From assembly GCA_009760855.2 (NCBI GenBank), contig WPIO01000018.1, positions 3,350,001 through 3,414,000 on the forward strand: DNA of 64,000 nucleotides, read 5' to 3'. Position 1 is the stretch's first letter. Every line of letters begins with the position of its first letter. The DNA comes from Cristatella mucedo (taxonomy: Eukaryota > Bryozoa > Phylactolaemata > Cristatellidae). Made by a program: the position numbers and the translations under genes. This document shows positions 10,374-22,850 of the stretch, in pieces. The notes under the pieces were generated by a model, which ran no database searches, had not been told where the DNA came from, and worked only from the letters and a program-made list of their open reading frames with translations.

Positions 10374-11110
10374 TAATGTAATGTATCTCTGGCTGTAACT
10401 CCACAAAGACTATGTGGGTGTTATGCCGTAAGAGTTTTGTATAGCGAACTCACAGCATAAGCTGCTATCGGTACGTATTTGGTAGTCAACAGACTTCATC
10501 TCACGCAACAAAGAGAAAGTGGGAAGCATAGCTGAGTCAGGAGAGCAGTTGAGGTAGTGAGTGGCATGGAAGTAGCAGCTCGGGACCACTGGAAAGATAG
10601 TGCCATAGTCGGCAGGGAGAGAAGTTGTTGCCTAAGAATCGTGAAAACGAGTTCCACAGTCTAGGACCTACAGAGTTCAAGCTTCTTTTGCCAACGGTCT
10701 TTAAACGGAGGATTGAAACAGCTAATTTATTGTCTATACAGGACCTGAGGGCACGAGGAGGCTGAAACTGGCGAAACAATTCAGCTAGGCGGAGCTAGGA
10801 GGAGCCAAGTCGTGACGGGCCTTGTGGGTCAGCGTAAGAACTCTGCTCTGTATACGTTGATCAACCGGCAGTCATCCTAGCTCTTTTAGCAAAGGAGACG
10901 CGTCGTCAAACCTTTGGGACTTGAAAACTAGCCTTGTAGCAGAGCCCACTGGTTTCCTTTGGGACCGATTCAAGATAGGATCGGTACACAATGCGGCCGA
11001 GCTGAGCTTTAAAGGAGCTAGCTGCCTTAGCTCCGCGAGGCTAGAGAGATAAGTTCCCCGAAATTCCCACGATGTTGGGAGGTGAGGATTTGAGTAGGGG
11101 ATTTAATAAG
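10374..11110 (-). mobile_element. LINE 3' fragment, antisense
   Basis: Opens with the reverse complement of the family's 3' tail (gtaatgtatctc, then ctgtaactccacaaag). It runs through the C-terminal reverse-transcriptase region, with stops in all frames. It lies head-to-head with the forward copy at 11128-12107. Confidence 0.75.
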
Positions 11111-11127
11111 TGACGTTTCGGTGTATC

Positions 11128-12107
11128 TACTGCTTGCCTTGCCGATATTCGATCCTGGATGTCGTAAAACTTCCTGAAATTAAATGACGATAAAACCGAA
11201 CTGCTTCTCATAGGACACCCTAAGCGTGTGGCTGGATTAAAAGGCTTTGCTGTTCTAATAGGTGATGCTATTGTGCGACCTTCACCACGTGCTCGTAATC
11301 TAGGTGTCGTGTTCGACAGCTGCCTCAATTTCAAAAGCTTCATTCAGAAGACCGCCTCTACAGCTAGCCATCACATCCGATCCCTATCCAAGATTAGAAG
11401 CTGTCTCCCACAGTGGCTTGTAAAAAATTTAACTAGCTCTTTAGTTCTGTCTCGGCTTGATTATTGTAATTCCCTTTTGGCTGGGCTACCAAAGAAAGCT
11501 ATTATGCCACTACAGCGGACTATGAATATGGCTGCAAGGCTGGTCTTCAAGTCCCAGTGGTTTGACACGTGTCTTCTTTGCTGAAGGAGCTAGGATGGTT
11601 GCCGGTTGAGCAAAGGATACAGAGCAAAGTTCTTACGCTGACCCACAAGGCCCGCCACGGCTTGGCTCCTTCGTACCTAGCTGAACTGCTGCATCAGTTT
11701 CAGCCTGTTCACGCCCTGAGGTCCTGTGTGGACAATAAATTAGCTGTCCCATTCCTCCGCTTAAAGACAGTTGGCGACAGAAGCTTTAGCTGTGCAGGTC
11801 CTAGACTGTGGAACTCGCTTCCACAATTCTTACGACAACTACTCTCCAACTGCCGACTATGGCACAACTTTTTCAGTGGTCCTGAACTGCTACTTCTATG
11901 CTACTCACTACCTCAACTGCTCTCCTGACTCTGCTATGCTTCCCACTTTCTCTCTGTTGCGTGAGACGAAGTCTGTTGGCTACCGAATGCGTACCGAAAG
12001 CCTCTTAGGCTGTGAGTGCGCTATACAAAACTCTCCTGCGTAACACCCACATGATCTTTTTGACTTTGTGGAGTTACTGACGGAGATAAATTACATTACA
12101 TTACTGC
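11128..12107 (+). mobile_element. LINE 3' fragment with TACAT-type tail
   Basis: Translated pieces include [39 protein letters not shown] and LLKELGWLPVEQRIQSK, the thumb/C-terminal region of CR1/L2-type LINEs. It ends in ttacattacattac, the short tandem 3' tail shared by other copies here. Several frameshifts; dead. Confidence 0.85.
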
Positions 12108-12699
12108 GATCCCTTGGGCCAGCTGCCTAGCTAGGCAGGCGATACTAACTGATTGACAGTCTTCGGGTAACGATAGAACACTTCGGGTATATACCTGCCA
12201 GCTTGACTATTGCGGCTGAACACATTAATCCTGGCTATGCTTTGATGTTGCTCGTGGGTCAGAAATCAGGACCACTTAACTTCAGCCTTTTATGTGATCA
12301 CCTTTATCTCAAAGACCGTTTATGCTTGAAGTGTTCGGATTTGGCAATCAGCAAAGGGGCCAATAGTCTAATTGCACCTTTAAAAAAACAATGCAGCTAG
12401 TTCACCATGGTTGTAATGCAGCTATTTGCTATTTGTATGGTCACGTCAAACCACAAGCTTCATCAATTAGGGTCATCCACTCGCTGCAACTGCTACTTAA
12501 TTTCGAGGCTACACAGATGACTTTTGTCTACCTTGACGTATGAAACTGCATAAATAGGCGAGTCCGAGCAATGGCAGTGGGTTGCAGCAGGCAACATGGC
12601 TGATCCTGCTGTGCAGCCTCATGATGAGTCGCTTGAGCGAACAGTTGCTGTTGGCAGTGACAAATTGTGATGAATAACTGGTAGGGAGTTGCACGTGTG

Positions 12700-13200
12700 C
12701 CTGCCTGTAACTCCCACAAACGTACTGGCACGAATGGGGAATTAACGCTGGAGTTTTCCGTAGCGAACTCGAAAAGTCTATTAACAGCTTGTTGTGCTCA
12801 TACGATAGCTAGCAGTACCATCTATAAAGCAAAGAGAAGGTGAAATGCACAGCTATCGGGACATTCAAAGGAGTGAGTCGCTTGAGAAAGTAGAAACTCA
12901 GTGAGGCGAAAGAATACGCCGATCCCGGCAGCAGGAGAGATGTCGTTGGATAAGGACTGTGGAGGTGAGTTTCGCAGTCGAGGACCCGAAGAGCAAAAGC
13001 TTCTATCGCCACCGATGTTTAAGTGAAGGATAGGAGTGACTAATTTATGGTCCATTGAGGACCTATTGCACGAGGCTGAAACTGGTGAAGCTGTGCAGCT
13101 AGGTATGGATGAATCTAGTCGTGACGGGCCTTGTGGGTCGCAGTAAGAATTTCGCTCGACGTCTTGATCAATTGGGAGCAATCGCATCTCCATGAGCAAT
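12700..13200 (-). mobile_element. Diverged LINE 3' fragment, antisense
   Basis: Same order of segments as 10374-11110 (tail region, then C-terminal RT coding), but with many more substitutions and small gaps. An older insertion of the same lineage. Confidence 0.6.
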
Positions 13201-13324
13201 GAAGTCTCAAGGCCAAATTTCTCGGATTTACTAAGGAACCATCGCAGCCATCTTCTTCCATATCCGTTGAGGCTGAAGTTCCGTGTCTATTAGCCGCAAT
13301 GCTAGCAGTTGGGAAGAGGGCGTA

Positions 13325-13647
13325 ACAGCTTTAGCTCTGCAGGTCCTAGACTGTGGAACTCGCTTCCACAATTCTTACGAAACGACAACTACTCTCCTAC
13401 TGCCGACAATGGCACATCCTTTTCAGCGGTCTTCAATGCTACTCACTACCTCAACTGCTCTCCTGACTCTGCTATGCTTCCCACTTTCTCTTTGTTTCGT
13501 GAGACGAAGTCTGTTGGCTACCGAATGCGTACCGAAAGCCGCTTAGGCTGTGAGTGCGCTATACAAGACTCTCCTGCGTAACACCCACATGGTCTTTATG
13601 ACTTTGTGGAGTTACAGACGGAGATACATTACATTACATTACATTAC
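13325..13647 (+). mobile_element. LINE 3' end with (TTACA)n tail
   Basis: Close to the last 330 bases of the 11128-12107 copy and ending in four tandem attac units at 13625-13647. Heavily 5'-truncated, as is usual for LINEs. Confidence 0.75.
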
Positions 13648-14299
13648 CCAAGGCTTGCTGACTAAGATATGGTGTGATCGCACTGCCAGGAGGAAACCGC
13701 AGCAGCTTCAGTCGTCAGTCGAGTGGACAGTATAGCTCGGGGGCGAGGGCTCGATCCGGATGTGGGGGCCCGAGCCATGAATACTCTCGTTAACGTAGCG
13801 GGGCAAATTATGTTATTCAAGCGCACAAGCAGCGCTGACCTCACCGGCAATAGCTATGTAGACTTATACAATCATAAATAATAAAAAATCATTACACCAT
13901 TCGATAACATATAATAATTATAATCATAAAGACTTATTGAAATTTTTAACTATATATATGTACGTGCGTATATTGTATAGCGTATAAAGGTCGATACCTC
14001 TCTGAGCTCTAGTCAGCAGCTCAAAACGTAAAAGAAGCCAAGGCGATGGTAGCATCCGTGGAGGCCGACAGACTGGTAGAAAGCTCGTTCAAAGCGACTC
14101 GGGTGATCGAATGACCGGAGCTATAACTGGCCGATCCTAGCCGCGGATAGCCGTAGCAGGCTGCGGCCCAGGTAGGCAGGCTGAGTCAGTCGATCCAGCA
14201 GTTGACGTTGTATGGGGTAGAGCGCGACATCAGCCTGTGCAGCATCACCGAGTAATCTATAAACACCCGGATAGCCCATATAGGAGGTGATTGGTTTCT

Positions 14300-14560
14300 T
14301 AATTGCTTTCCTTAAAGAAATTTGCTGAAATGTAGATCGACTGTCTGAAAGACAGGTGGTCAATTGATAAGTCGTCACAGCTGTTTCTTGTGGCTTGAAT
14401 GACAAGCAGCTGGATACCGTCCGCATAGAAATGATAGCCGATGACATTGACTCGTACAACTTTGGCCAGAGGCTCTGTAAAAATAGAGAACAGCAATAGG
14501 ACGAGACAGACAAAATCTCTTGGAACTCCGAAGGTGACAGGTGTACAGAGTGAGAGTCGA
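14300..14560 (-). mobile_element. LINE reverse-transcriptase palm fragment, antisense
   Basis: The minus strand reads LLFSIFTEP-like sequence followed by [13 protein letters not shown]. This is the catalytic palm region, again with YADG rather than YADD. No flanking LINE sequence is evident on either side. Confidence 0.65.
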
Positions 14561-14665
14561 TCGCTTCACGAGACAGAGAACACGATCGGACCGGTACTAT
14601 TTGAACCAAGTAAGAGCCTCGTAAGCCAAAACGATTATTGTGTTCTCGCTCGTTGAAAAAAGTTT

Positions 14666-14825
14666 AGCTGATTTAGTAACGTTATTTGTATGGTGGCAGA
14701 AGAGCCTCGACGGCTGTCACCGCCGCTGGCAGCGGCCAATAAAGGATCGGCCACTACAGGACTCGAACCCATGACCCAGGTCGTGAAGAGTGAGCGCCCC
14801 ACTTCTGGGCTAAGGCCCCAGGGTT
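14666..14825 (-). repeat. tRNA-derived SINE, family A
   Basis: On the minus strand it has a tRNA-like head with a B-box (GGGTTCGAGTCC-type), then CAGTGG...TTTATTG, then a 3' end of the form GCTCTT...ACAAA and TAAATCAGC. It sits directly beside a second, more diverged copy (14830-14995). Confidence 0.75.
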
Positions 14826-14829
14826 AAAA

Positions 14830-14995
14830 AGTATAGCTGATTTAACAGCTTCGCTTCTATAGCAGCATAAGAGCCTTAACGGCTATCGAAGCCACTTGCA
14901 GTGGACAATGAGAGATCGTCAACTGCAGGAATCGAACCCGCGTCCCTCTTCGTAAAGAGCTATCACCTTACTTCCTGAGCGTAAACAGCTAAAGT
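14830..14995 (-). repeat. tRNA-derived SINE, family A (second adjacent copy)
   Basis: Same orientation and same architecture as the neighbour, ending in the shared 3' motif whose reverse complement reads agctgatttaacag. Diverged in the head, so probably a separate older insertion rather than a tandem duplication. Confidence 0.7.
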
Positions 14996-16526
14996 AGGAT
15001 TTATCAATGGTGAAATGTGTTCGTGCTAAATCAGCCAGATTATCACAATGCCTGAGACTAGTAGCGGCTCACGAATTATAATGTGGAAGCGGGTATGTCG
15101 AAATCTATGGTTAGACAGTACAAAAAGCCCATTTCAAGTGGTGGTTAGTTTATACTTCTGTGAGCTTCGAACGAGTAAGCTGAACTATGGGCGTTTCTGT
15201 ACACATGCAGGCTCTGTGGCGACAGAATAGTTCTGCTTTAACCACGCGGACTTGTTACTTTAAGTTATTGGCACTCCTGATCGCTGACCAGCTTTGCTGT
15301 CCTCTCCATATCTACATGCATGGGTTGTAGCATCCACAGCTCTTTAGCCATGCGTCAAGGTGCCAGGTCTAGCAAAACCGGATTAAGATCTGAAAGTACC
15401 AGCACCATTACGTAGGCTGCGTTTGCTTCAAGAAACCTTTGTTCGAGGGCCTCCGAAAAGCACGCCAGTGTTAAATGCTGCCCATAGATCGAGCAGGACC
15501 AAGGCCGTGACCGGCGCTTCCAAGAATGTCGTTAGTTGAACGGTGTCGTGCAGTTTTAGTGGGGTGACTTGAGTGCCGTTTGAAATTGTCCTGATAAATT
15601 ATTCTTTTCTACGGGCACATCCAACTGCGTGAGAATAATCTCTTAGACAATTTTGGACAAAGGAGGGAGACTAGGCGATAATTTGCATAATAATCTCAGA
15701 GTCCAATCCTGGCTGGTAAGGGTTGGTTCAAAGATGGACGATGTAAATGGCTTTGGAACGAACGAGTCACTTATCCAGTGATGCCTGAAAATTGTTAGTT
15801 AAGGTTATGCTAAGCTTGTCCACAAGGTTATTGGTAGAGGATCGTCAGGTGACGATCTCTTTTTACTGGCCTTATTTATTGTCCCTCTTCATCTACGGAA
15901 ACCTCGGAGAATTTCCTAAGGGGTGACGATGCTGTGACTCAACGCTTGTATTATGCGTATAGGCATTATGAGGTGCAGAAATATGTACCACTTTAATCAA
16001 CAAGGAAGGCAACTTATCAGGCGCACAGTTGATATTGGAGTGTGAGACTATCGGGCCTTAGCCAGCAAATCATTCGTTGTCTTTTAAATTCACGTGGTGT
16101 CGTACTTGCAAGACTGTTTCCTGTGAGCTAGGTGTCATGCCATTCCAAAACTACTGGATGTAAATATGGATGTAGTCTTTAAACAAGTCTAATTGGAGAC
16201 AGGCACAGTGTTATTAAAATAGCTTTCAAGTACACGCTATGTAGGCACATTTCATTTTCAAAGCTTTTGTTTTAGTAAACAGAAGTGCCGTGTCCTACCC
16301 TACCAAACACAGTCTTTAGGGCAGCATGGTCATTCAGAGAGGTCCTCCATTTCCAGTTACTATCATCTACGAGAATCTCGGGGCTGTCTGAGAAGTCTGG
16401 ATGCAGGTCAACACAACCTGCATGGCAAACAGATAAAAAAGCTTGGAGCATCAATTTTTTGTATCCCGAGTCTGAAAATCTCGATGCTTGACATGCTCAT
16501 GCAAAGACGTGGAAACGGTAAATGAC
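14996..16526. other. Intergenic DNA, nothing recognised
   Basis: Short open frames only, none with recognisable similarity. No repeat family I could match to other parts of the window. Confidence 0.4.
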
Positions 16527-16935
<409 letters not shown>

Positions 16936-16967
16936 GAGTGAGAGGGAGGGATAGAGCAACGATCCGA

Positions 16968-17110
16968 AATAATAATAATAATAATAATTCACTTGATAAA
17001 GCTCCCTCAGAGAACTTAATCTCTCTCTAGGCGCTTTACATTTACTGTAAAGTGAAATGCAATTGAATGGTAAGTAAAATCATGCTTGAAAAAACAAACG
17101 AAATGAATAA
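16968..17110 (-). repeat. SINE family B, 3' part with (ATT)n tail
   Basis: Read on the minus strand, the repeat ends AGATTAAGTTCTCTGAGG, then a CTTTATC segment and (ATT)n. Family B copies share the string TCAGAGAACTTAATCTCT on the plus strand, followed by a CTTTACA segment. It directly abuts the large GA microsatellite. Confidence 0.75.
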
Positions 17111-17302
17111 ATGAAATAAATGAATAAATAAGAAATGGTAAGTAGGTACACAGCATAGTTTCTGGGAAAACATCCTTAGTCATCACGAGGTCCAGTACAG
17201 GGTCATCAATACATGTTTCGCGACGGACGCCTTGGACCAAGCCGAAATTCGCCAGACCATCAAAGAATGAGTGCACCCAACTGTTAAATAGATAAATACT
17301 AC

Positions 17303-17455
17303 CTGATTTAACAGCCTCATTTGTATAGCGGCAGAAGAACCTTAACGGTTATCACCACCACTTGCAGTTGGCAATAAATGATTGCCCACTGCCGGATTCA
17401 AACCCACGACCTCGGTTGTAAAGAGCGAGCACATTACTTAATGGGATATGAAGGC
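17303..17455 (-). repeat. tRNA-derived SINE, family A
   Basis: Begins ctgatttaacagcctcattt on the plus strand and ends in the complement of a tRNA-like head with the B-box-like string attcaaacccacgacctcg. Full-length for the family (about 150 bp). Confidence 0.8.
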
Positions 17456-18423
17456 CTCTAACTTGTGCCAGGGTCATCAACCTGAATGCTACGATCGTGC
17501 ATGACTTCCAAGTAAATACGCGTTGTGATGCATTTGTTGTTCTTACTGACTAAATGCGAACCGAAAGACCTGAATTTGTCAGTTTTCTCATCAGAAATTG
17601 GTTAATTTAAGTTTAATGGCTGTCATTTTCAGAGCAGCAAAATTTGTACGTGAAACGGCCATTTTCCCTACTTCCGATGCATTAGAAGTTATGCAGTAGC
17701 ACTTGCTCCAAGGGAAAAATTGTATTACACAATGTTATAATCTGGCTGGATTAGAGCATCAGCGTTTGACTGCCCCTCATTAAATTAACGTTGCCCGAAG
17801 CTGGAATAATAAAAATCTAGCGCAATCAACAGTGGTAGTGTCAACGCCCGGCCTCGAGGTCTTTTCTATAGGTTTTAACACAAATTGCAACCAAGAATTT
17901 TAGGCATATTCTTTACCGCATCTGCTGTAGTTGTCTCTCCTTCAACTTCGTTGCTAACAGGTGCCACAAAGACGAGAAGATAGCTCACATGCATCGCCGG
18001 AGCCCTCGGTCGTATTGTCAGCACTTCACTTGGCTAGAGACAGGTATGCATTAATTCGATGAATGCCTAAAACATCTTTAGGTTGCTAAGTTGCAATTAG
18101 TAAACAAATCGCACGGATATTAGCCGACCTTCATTGCGCGCGCTATGGCTACTCCGACTGCGATCGTTTTCGTTGCTGGCATCCTTTTCGGAAATTAATT
18201 CTGGTCTGCCAAAAAATTAATTTGTTAGTCTGCAGGGCATGGCAGACCCAGTCTCGTGTCCAACGTTTCATGAGAAGCAGAATTACCGAGAGACTTTGAA
18301 AGCGCAATGAAGAATTAAGTCACTGCTAATCGGACGGAATCAGAAGTCCTATCCATTTGCTTTTACTACAAGTCAATTTAGAGGCCGTAGCTTGGTCGTA
18401 GCCGCACGAAGCTGGTTGACATT
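17456..18423. other. Intergenic DNA, nothing recognised
   Basis: Mixed AT-moderate sequence without a supported gene or an identified repeat. Confidence 0.35.
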
Positions 18424-19152
18424 TGTACCCAGGCTGGGTTCGGTTGGCTGGGACCAGGCGGCTGTAATGAGGGTCACCGCTAGGTAGGGGGCGGACCTAT
18501 GCATTGCCGGATGTGTGGCGACGAGAGGTCACCGGGGCTCATGGGTACGGGAAGTTGGCCAAGTAAGTCAGGATGTTGGAGGCTCCCGGTCTCGCCGAGT
18601 TATGCACCTGGATTCGTGCAGGCGTGCTCCGGCGATGCTGCCACACACGGAAGGGAACGAGTACCCAAGGCCCGAGCGGAGCTGGATAGCTCGCTCGTTG
18701 TTGAGACTTGTATATTCCGCGTTCCCCGTGTAGCGTGTTCGTGATCCCCCCAGTGTGTTGGCGTCTTTCGGTGGAAGCTCACGACTGTGGTAGTTGTCGA
18801 CTCGGACTAGCCAAGCAGTTACTCAGCCAGCTGGGTTTTGGATGGCGTACGCTCGTACTGTTGGATTCGGAGTCGGTACAACGACAGGACTGCAGAAGCC
18901 GACTGACCCCAACTAACACGTTTGTTCGCGCTTGCTGCGTCGTCATGCGCCCCCGTAGTGTACTGCGTATAGAACCCTCCCTGTAGACTTGTTTAGTTCC
19001 CCTGTTGTTGTTGGCACATGCGTTATATTAAAGAGGTTTTCCCTGACGGCCGCTCGTCTTACCCTAGTTCGGCGGCATGGCGAGCGACAGCGTGGCTGGA
19101 GTATGGCGGGGTTTGGCGGGAACTAGCCTCTGACCCCTGGAACTCGGTTACA
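18424..19152 (+). mobile_element. Solo LTR, copy 1 (4-bp target duplication CATT)
   Basis: The element begins TGTACCCAGGCTGGG and ends GGAACTCGGTTACA, so it has TG...CA ends and short inverted TGTA/TACA termini. It is flanked by CATT on both sides (18420-18423 and 19153-19156). A second copy with its own different flank duplication is at 25926-26639. A TATA-like ttatattaaagagg occurs near the 3' part. No internal retroelement coding sequence accompanies it. Four-bp duplications and such ends fit Ty3/gypsy-type or related LTR elements; the superfamily is an inference. Confidence 0.82.
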
Positions 19153-19822
19153 CATTTATGCTTACGTAAATTTTTGCATTGCATTCGCCAAGTTGCCAAG
19201 TCAATGGAGTCGTAGCAAAAGAAGGCGCATAGGCGATACGATACGCAAAAGAACAAGCCTCCCTAAGTTGGCCAAAATTCAAACAAGAGTTTTCGGAGCG
19301 CAGACAGAATGAAATAGACAAACAGTTTTCGCTGACACCACAAATCATGGACTCATAACGTACAACTTTATCACCTCACTGACCATTGACAAATAAAATG
19401 TTTAGTCGAGCAAGTAGCTAGAGTCGGAACAGTCACAGTACTCGTGGTAGTAGAGACACCATTACCTGCATGATCAAAGTGTATGTAGGTAGTACTGCGG
19501 GGTACGGACATTCCCCCCCTGGGGTAGGACATTTCCTTCCCTCCCGTGCGGAAATACCATGATAAAAACTGTCTTGCTTACATATGTTGTAAAAATATTA
19601 AATATGATATAATATATAACATATTCCTACATTATAGTCATTAGAAATGCGTTTGCTGTAGCTCTGCTTTTCGGCAGACCACCAAGTGCAAGGTCAAAGC
19701 TCTGCACCTGGCGACCAGCAGCAGACGCTCTCGGCAGCAGCCGCGAGTGCGTAGCAATATCCTCGGCCGACGCCGCTGCCGTCGCCCCTCCCGGCATTGG
19801 CACCGCTGGCTACAGCCCGTCC

Positions 19823-19865
19823 AAACCTCGCCGGCATATATATATATATATATGCCGGCGAGGTT

Positions 19866-19866
<1 letters not shown>
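19823..19866. repeat. 44-bp perfect palindrome with AT core
   Basis: AAACCTCGCCGGC, a central (AT)9 core and GCCGGCGAGGTTT pair exactly with no spacer. It continues directly into (TA)n and then a (GT)n tract to 19950. A natural cruciform candidate, and hard to sequence or assemble. Confidence 0.9.

Positions 19867-19950
<84 letters not shown>
19867..19950. repeat. (TA)n-(GT)n microsatellite
   Basis: Alternating purine-pyrimidine tract of about 84 bases, adjoining the palindrome. Such tracts can adopt Z-DNA. Confidence 0.95.
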
Positions 19951-19952
<2 letters not shown>

Positions 19953-20164
19953 CTGTATTCTTAGTTATACATTCATCAACATAGGGGGAAATGTCCTACG
20001 GGGGGGGGTGTACTAGGGTCCATGGGGGGGCGCGGGTAACATGAGGGGGGAAACGTCCGGGTGAGGGAAATGTCCCACAACCAGTGAAACAGCTTGTCCA
20101 GCGTCAGTGCGGCTTTCCATAATAACAGCAGCATGTGCAATAGAGTAGGTCCAATATAATATGC

Positions 20165-20345
20165 ATCTGGGCCCAAGGCTCAGGAGTAAGTTACTCGCAC
20201 TTCACGACCCTTCACTTCGTCGTGGATTCGAGTCCTCGGAGTTCTTCATTGTCCACTAGAAGCGGAGGCGATAGCCTTTAAAGATTGTCTCCCGCTATGT
20301 AAACGACCCCGTTAAATCTGCTGATCTGAACTTTATTTTATTTTT
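20165..20345 (+). repeat. tRNA-derived SINE, family A, diverged
   Basis: Contains a box-B-like gattcgagtcctcgg and the family body (cattgtccac, gcgatagcctttaaag, then gttaaatctgctga). Diverged from the other copies. Confidence 0.65.
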
Positions 20346-20439
20346 TTTACCTTCGAAAGACGCATAGCGCCTCAGGGTACAACAGGCATTTAAATTCCTA
20401 TTCAAACGGCCTCCGTTGTTGCAGCACACATTTAGCACC

Positions 20440-20600
20440 AGTGGCTTTGTGGAGTCACAGGCAGAGATACATTAAATTACTTCATTTTTATAGCGTACCT
20501 AGAGAAAACTCTGTGCAGGCTCTTTACATATGCCACAGGACTCGAGCACACGAACCTGATCGTCAAAGGCGAGCACCTTTACACGGTTCTCTCGGACCTA
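20440..20600. repeat. LINE tail scrap next to a SINE family B copy with tRNA-like head
   Basis: tttgtggagtcacaggcaga and acattaaattac are the LINE 3' end (plus strand). From about 20480, family B follows on the minus strand. Its tRNA-like head is visible as the complement of ggactcgagcacacgaacct, then gcgagcacctttac. This and 62058-62205 show that family B has a tRNA-derived 5' head. Confidence 0.55.
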
Positions 20601-22147
20601 AAGATGAACTTCGCGACGAGTCAGCAGGGGCTTGGTTTAAGGAAATAACTGAGACGGAGAATGGAAAGGGGAGCGGGAATTCCAGAGAGGATGGTTAAAT
20701 GTGGGGCTTGACTCTCTTTGATCTTAAGCATCTGTCAACCGAAAATGGCTAGTACTAGATTTCTGCAAAGATCGCTTGGTGTATTGGTGATCGGTTTCGG
20801 AGAGGTTGAAGAGATTGAAGAGATGCATGATGGTGGCCATGATGTTTTTTGATGAAATATCTATTAACCAATCATGTTCTTCGTAAAGCCAGATTAGGTC
20901 TAAGCTATGACAAACTGAGATGAGCTACAATAATCCTGCCGCGCCAGTGGCGCCTTAAGTGAATCGATATATTTATTGCCTTTTTCAAAATTAGCTTTTT
21001 TACGCAATTTAATAATAAATAATAAATAAATGCTAAAGTAATAAATGCTATAATGTCTAGTCTCTTACCTTGAGTTGAACGAGCAAAGATGGTGTTTATG
21101 GCTGCGATTATCGCCCACGCCATATCTCTGTCCTATTACAGATTATATATCTTTGATAGTAATTGCAAAGATGACTGGTATGCAATTTGAAATGAAACAG
21201 ATATCTCCGCTATTTTTATTGCATTACAAATAAAGAAAATATAGAAATAATTTGAATCGCATGAAACAATTTATGTGGGAGACATGATACTGAATTTGAC
21301 ACTTCAAGCCAAAACGATCGCAGCTCAGCCGACGTAGACCTTGACCCACGAGAGTATGGATTTTTCTAAGCAAAGAGCAGCATGAACCTGAGATCGAGAT
21401 TGAGTGACCCAAACCTCACGCCACCATAGTAAACCGCAATTTTAGATAAATCAATCGCCATTCATCCGATGAAAGCACTGTAGCCGAATCAGGCGATGTC
21501 AACGATTGCCTGATGGCATATCTTATATTCGTCAATGGTATCAGATTGAAGCTTGTTAATACATTTTGCAGAGTATTATCTGGGTTTTCTATTGGTTGGC
21601 TTAATATGCGATTGAAAGTAAAGTAGTATATATATATAGTAAAGTAGATATACGATTAAAAGTAGCAGCATGTTAATCAGCATTATCAATGTGGCCACGT
21701 ACGTCATTCATCGCTCTTGATTACATTGCTTAATAGAAAATTGATGGGGTGAGGAATCATCTCATCAAACCGTGCACTTAGCCACCGGCAGATTTACTTA
21801 TCATTTTCATAAAGAGAGCACCGGTCAAAAAAACCAAGCCGTGAAATTTGGTGCACGCAGCAATGGGAGCAGTAAATGCTGTCGATTTAAATTCGAGCTG
21901 CATTCATGAATTCTCTTTATTCACAATGGTACACTTTCAGTTTGTTAAATCGTTTCCATGGTTCTAATTTTCAACAACACACGGATGCACAGAGGTAGTC
22001 TTCTAGCGCACCTTCACTAATCGCGCTGCTGCGCCGTGCCGGCCGCGATTTTGCCGTCGGGTTTTCATCTCATGGATTGCTCACAGTGAGAGAGGGCCGC
22101 GCCCGTCCAAGCAGGTGTCGCAATTGTACCGCCGAGTTGCCAACCGA
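20601..22147. other. Intergenic DNA, nothing recognised
   Basis: AT-rich, no supported frames. A short (TA)n run occurs near 21630. Confidence 0.35.
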
Positions 22148-22191
22148 CTTCCGGGGGCTGCTCCGCATCTTCGCGGCGCAGCCCCCGGAAG
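22148..22191. repeat. Perfect 14-bp GC-rich hairpin
   Basis: CTTCCGGGGGCTGC at 22148-22161 and its exact reverse complement at 22178-22191, with a 16-base loop. It lies in a GC-rich island within AT-rich surroundings. No associated gene is recognised. Confidence 0.75.
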
Positions 22192-22657
22192 GAGCTCTTT
22201 GGAATAATGTGACTTTTCTGCTCTCAGCTTTGTAATCCTTCATTCGAAGAGGGTGCTGCCAATTTCTTTTCTAGATTAAATCTGAAGAAGAAGCGGCGGC
22301 GGCCTGAGAGGCGCCGCTGCTCCGTCGGCACGCGAGCTCAGTTTCAGTCACAACTCACCTTTCTTTTACTCGGAGAATGTTTAGGACAGCTTTACTTTGC
22401 TCTGCGGGTCCAAGACTGTGGAACTCAATTCCCCCCTCCCCGCTTCTCATTTCTCCTGCGGCCTCCGATCCTGATCTTTTTTCCCAGCCGCCTTTGGTCG
22501 CAACATCAGCGCTGGTCTAACTTCTTAGGGCTCTCTGTCTGACCTGCGACTTGGAGACGCGCCTTAGCTTTTCCGTAAATGTGTAAGATGAACTCCACTG
22601 GGTACCGGTTGCTCGGCGATAGCCGGCTTTAATTAAGCCTTAACAATCTCGACAGCC

Positions 22658-22850
22658 ACTGGCGGATCCAGGGTGCAACGGGGCGGCGGGCATTTGCCCC
22701 CCCCCCCTGCTGCAGGGCAGCGATCTGGGCCTTCCCCTTCCGTTCCTACACCCACGTGCCGTCATCAAGGACGAAACTGTGTCCTAAATTCCACCAGATG
22801 AGCAACCCCCGAGTTCGTGTCGAAGGAGCACTATTATTTTGCGCTGCAAA
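22658..22850 (+). mobile_element. hAT-type MITE, truncated copy
   Basis: The left end CACTGGCGGATCCAGGG is close to the CAGNGG-type terminus of the intact relatives at 35313 and 52454. The poly-C stretch and the internal segment aaggacgaaa...gatgagcaa match the copy at 52454-52748. The right terminus is missing. Confidence 0.6.

Larger units (their letters stand above)
19503..20083. mobile_element. Possible MITE with GGACATTTCC-rich inverted termini
   Basis: The left end carries ggacattcccccc and taggacatttcc. The right end carries ggaaatgtcctac and gggaaatgtccca in inverse orientation. Between them lie a palindrome and a (GT)n tract. No clean target duplication could be read, so the limits are approximate. 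Confidence 0.45.
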
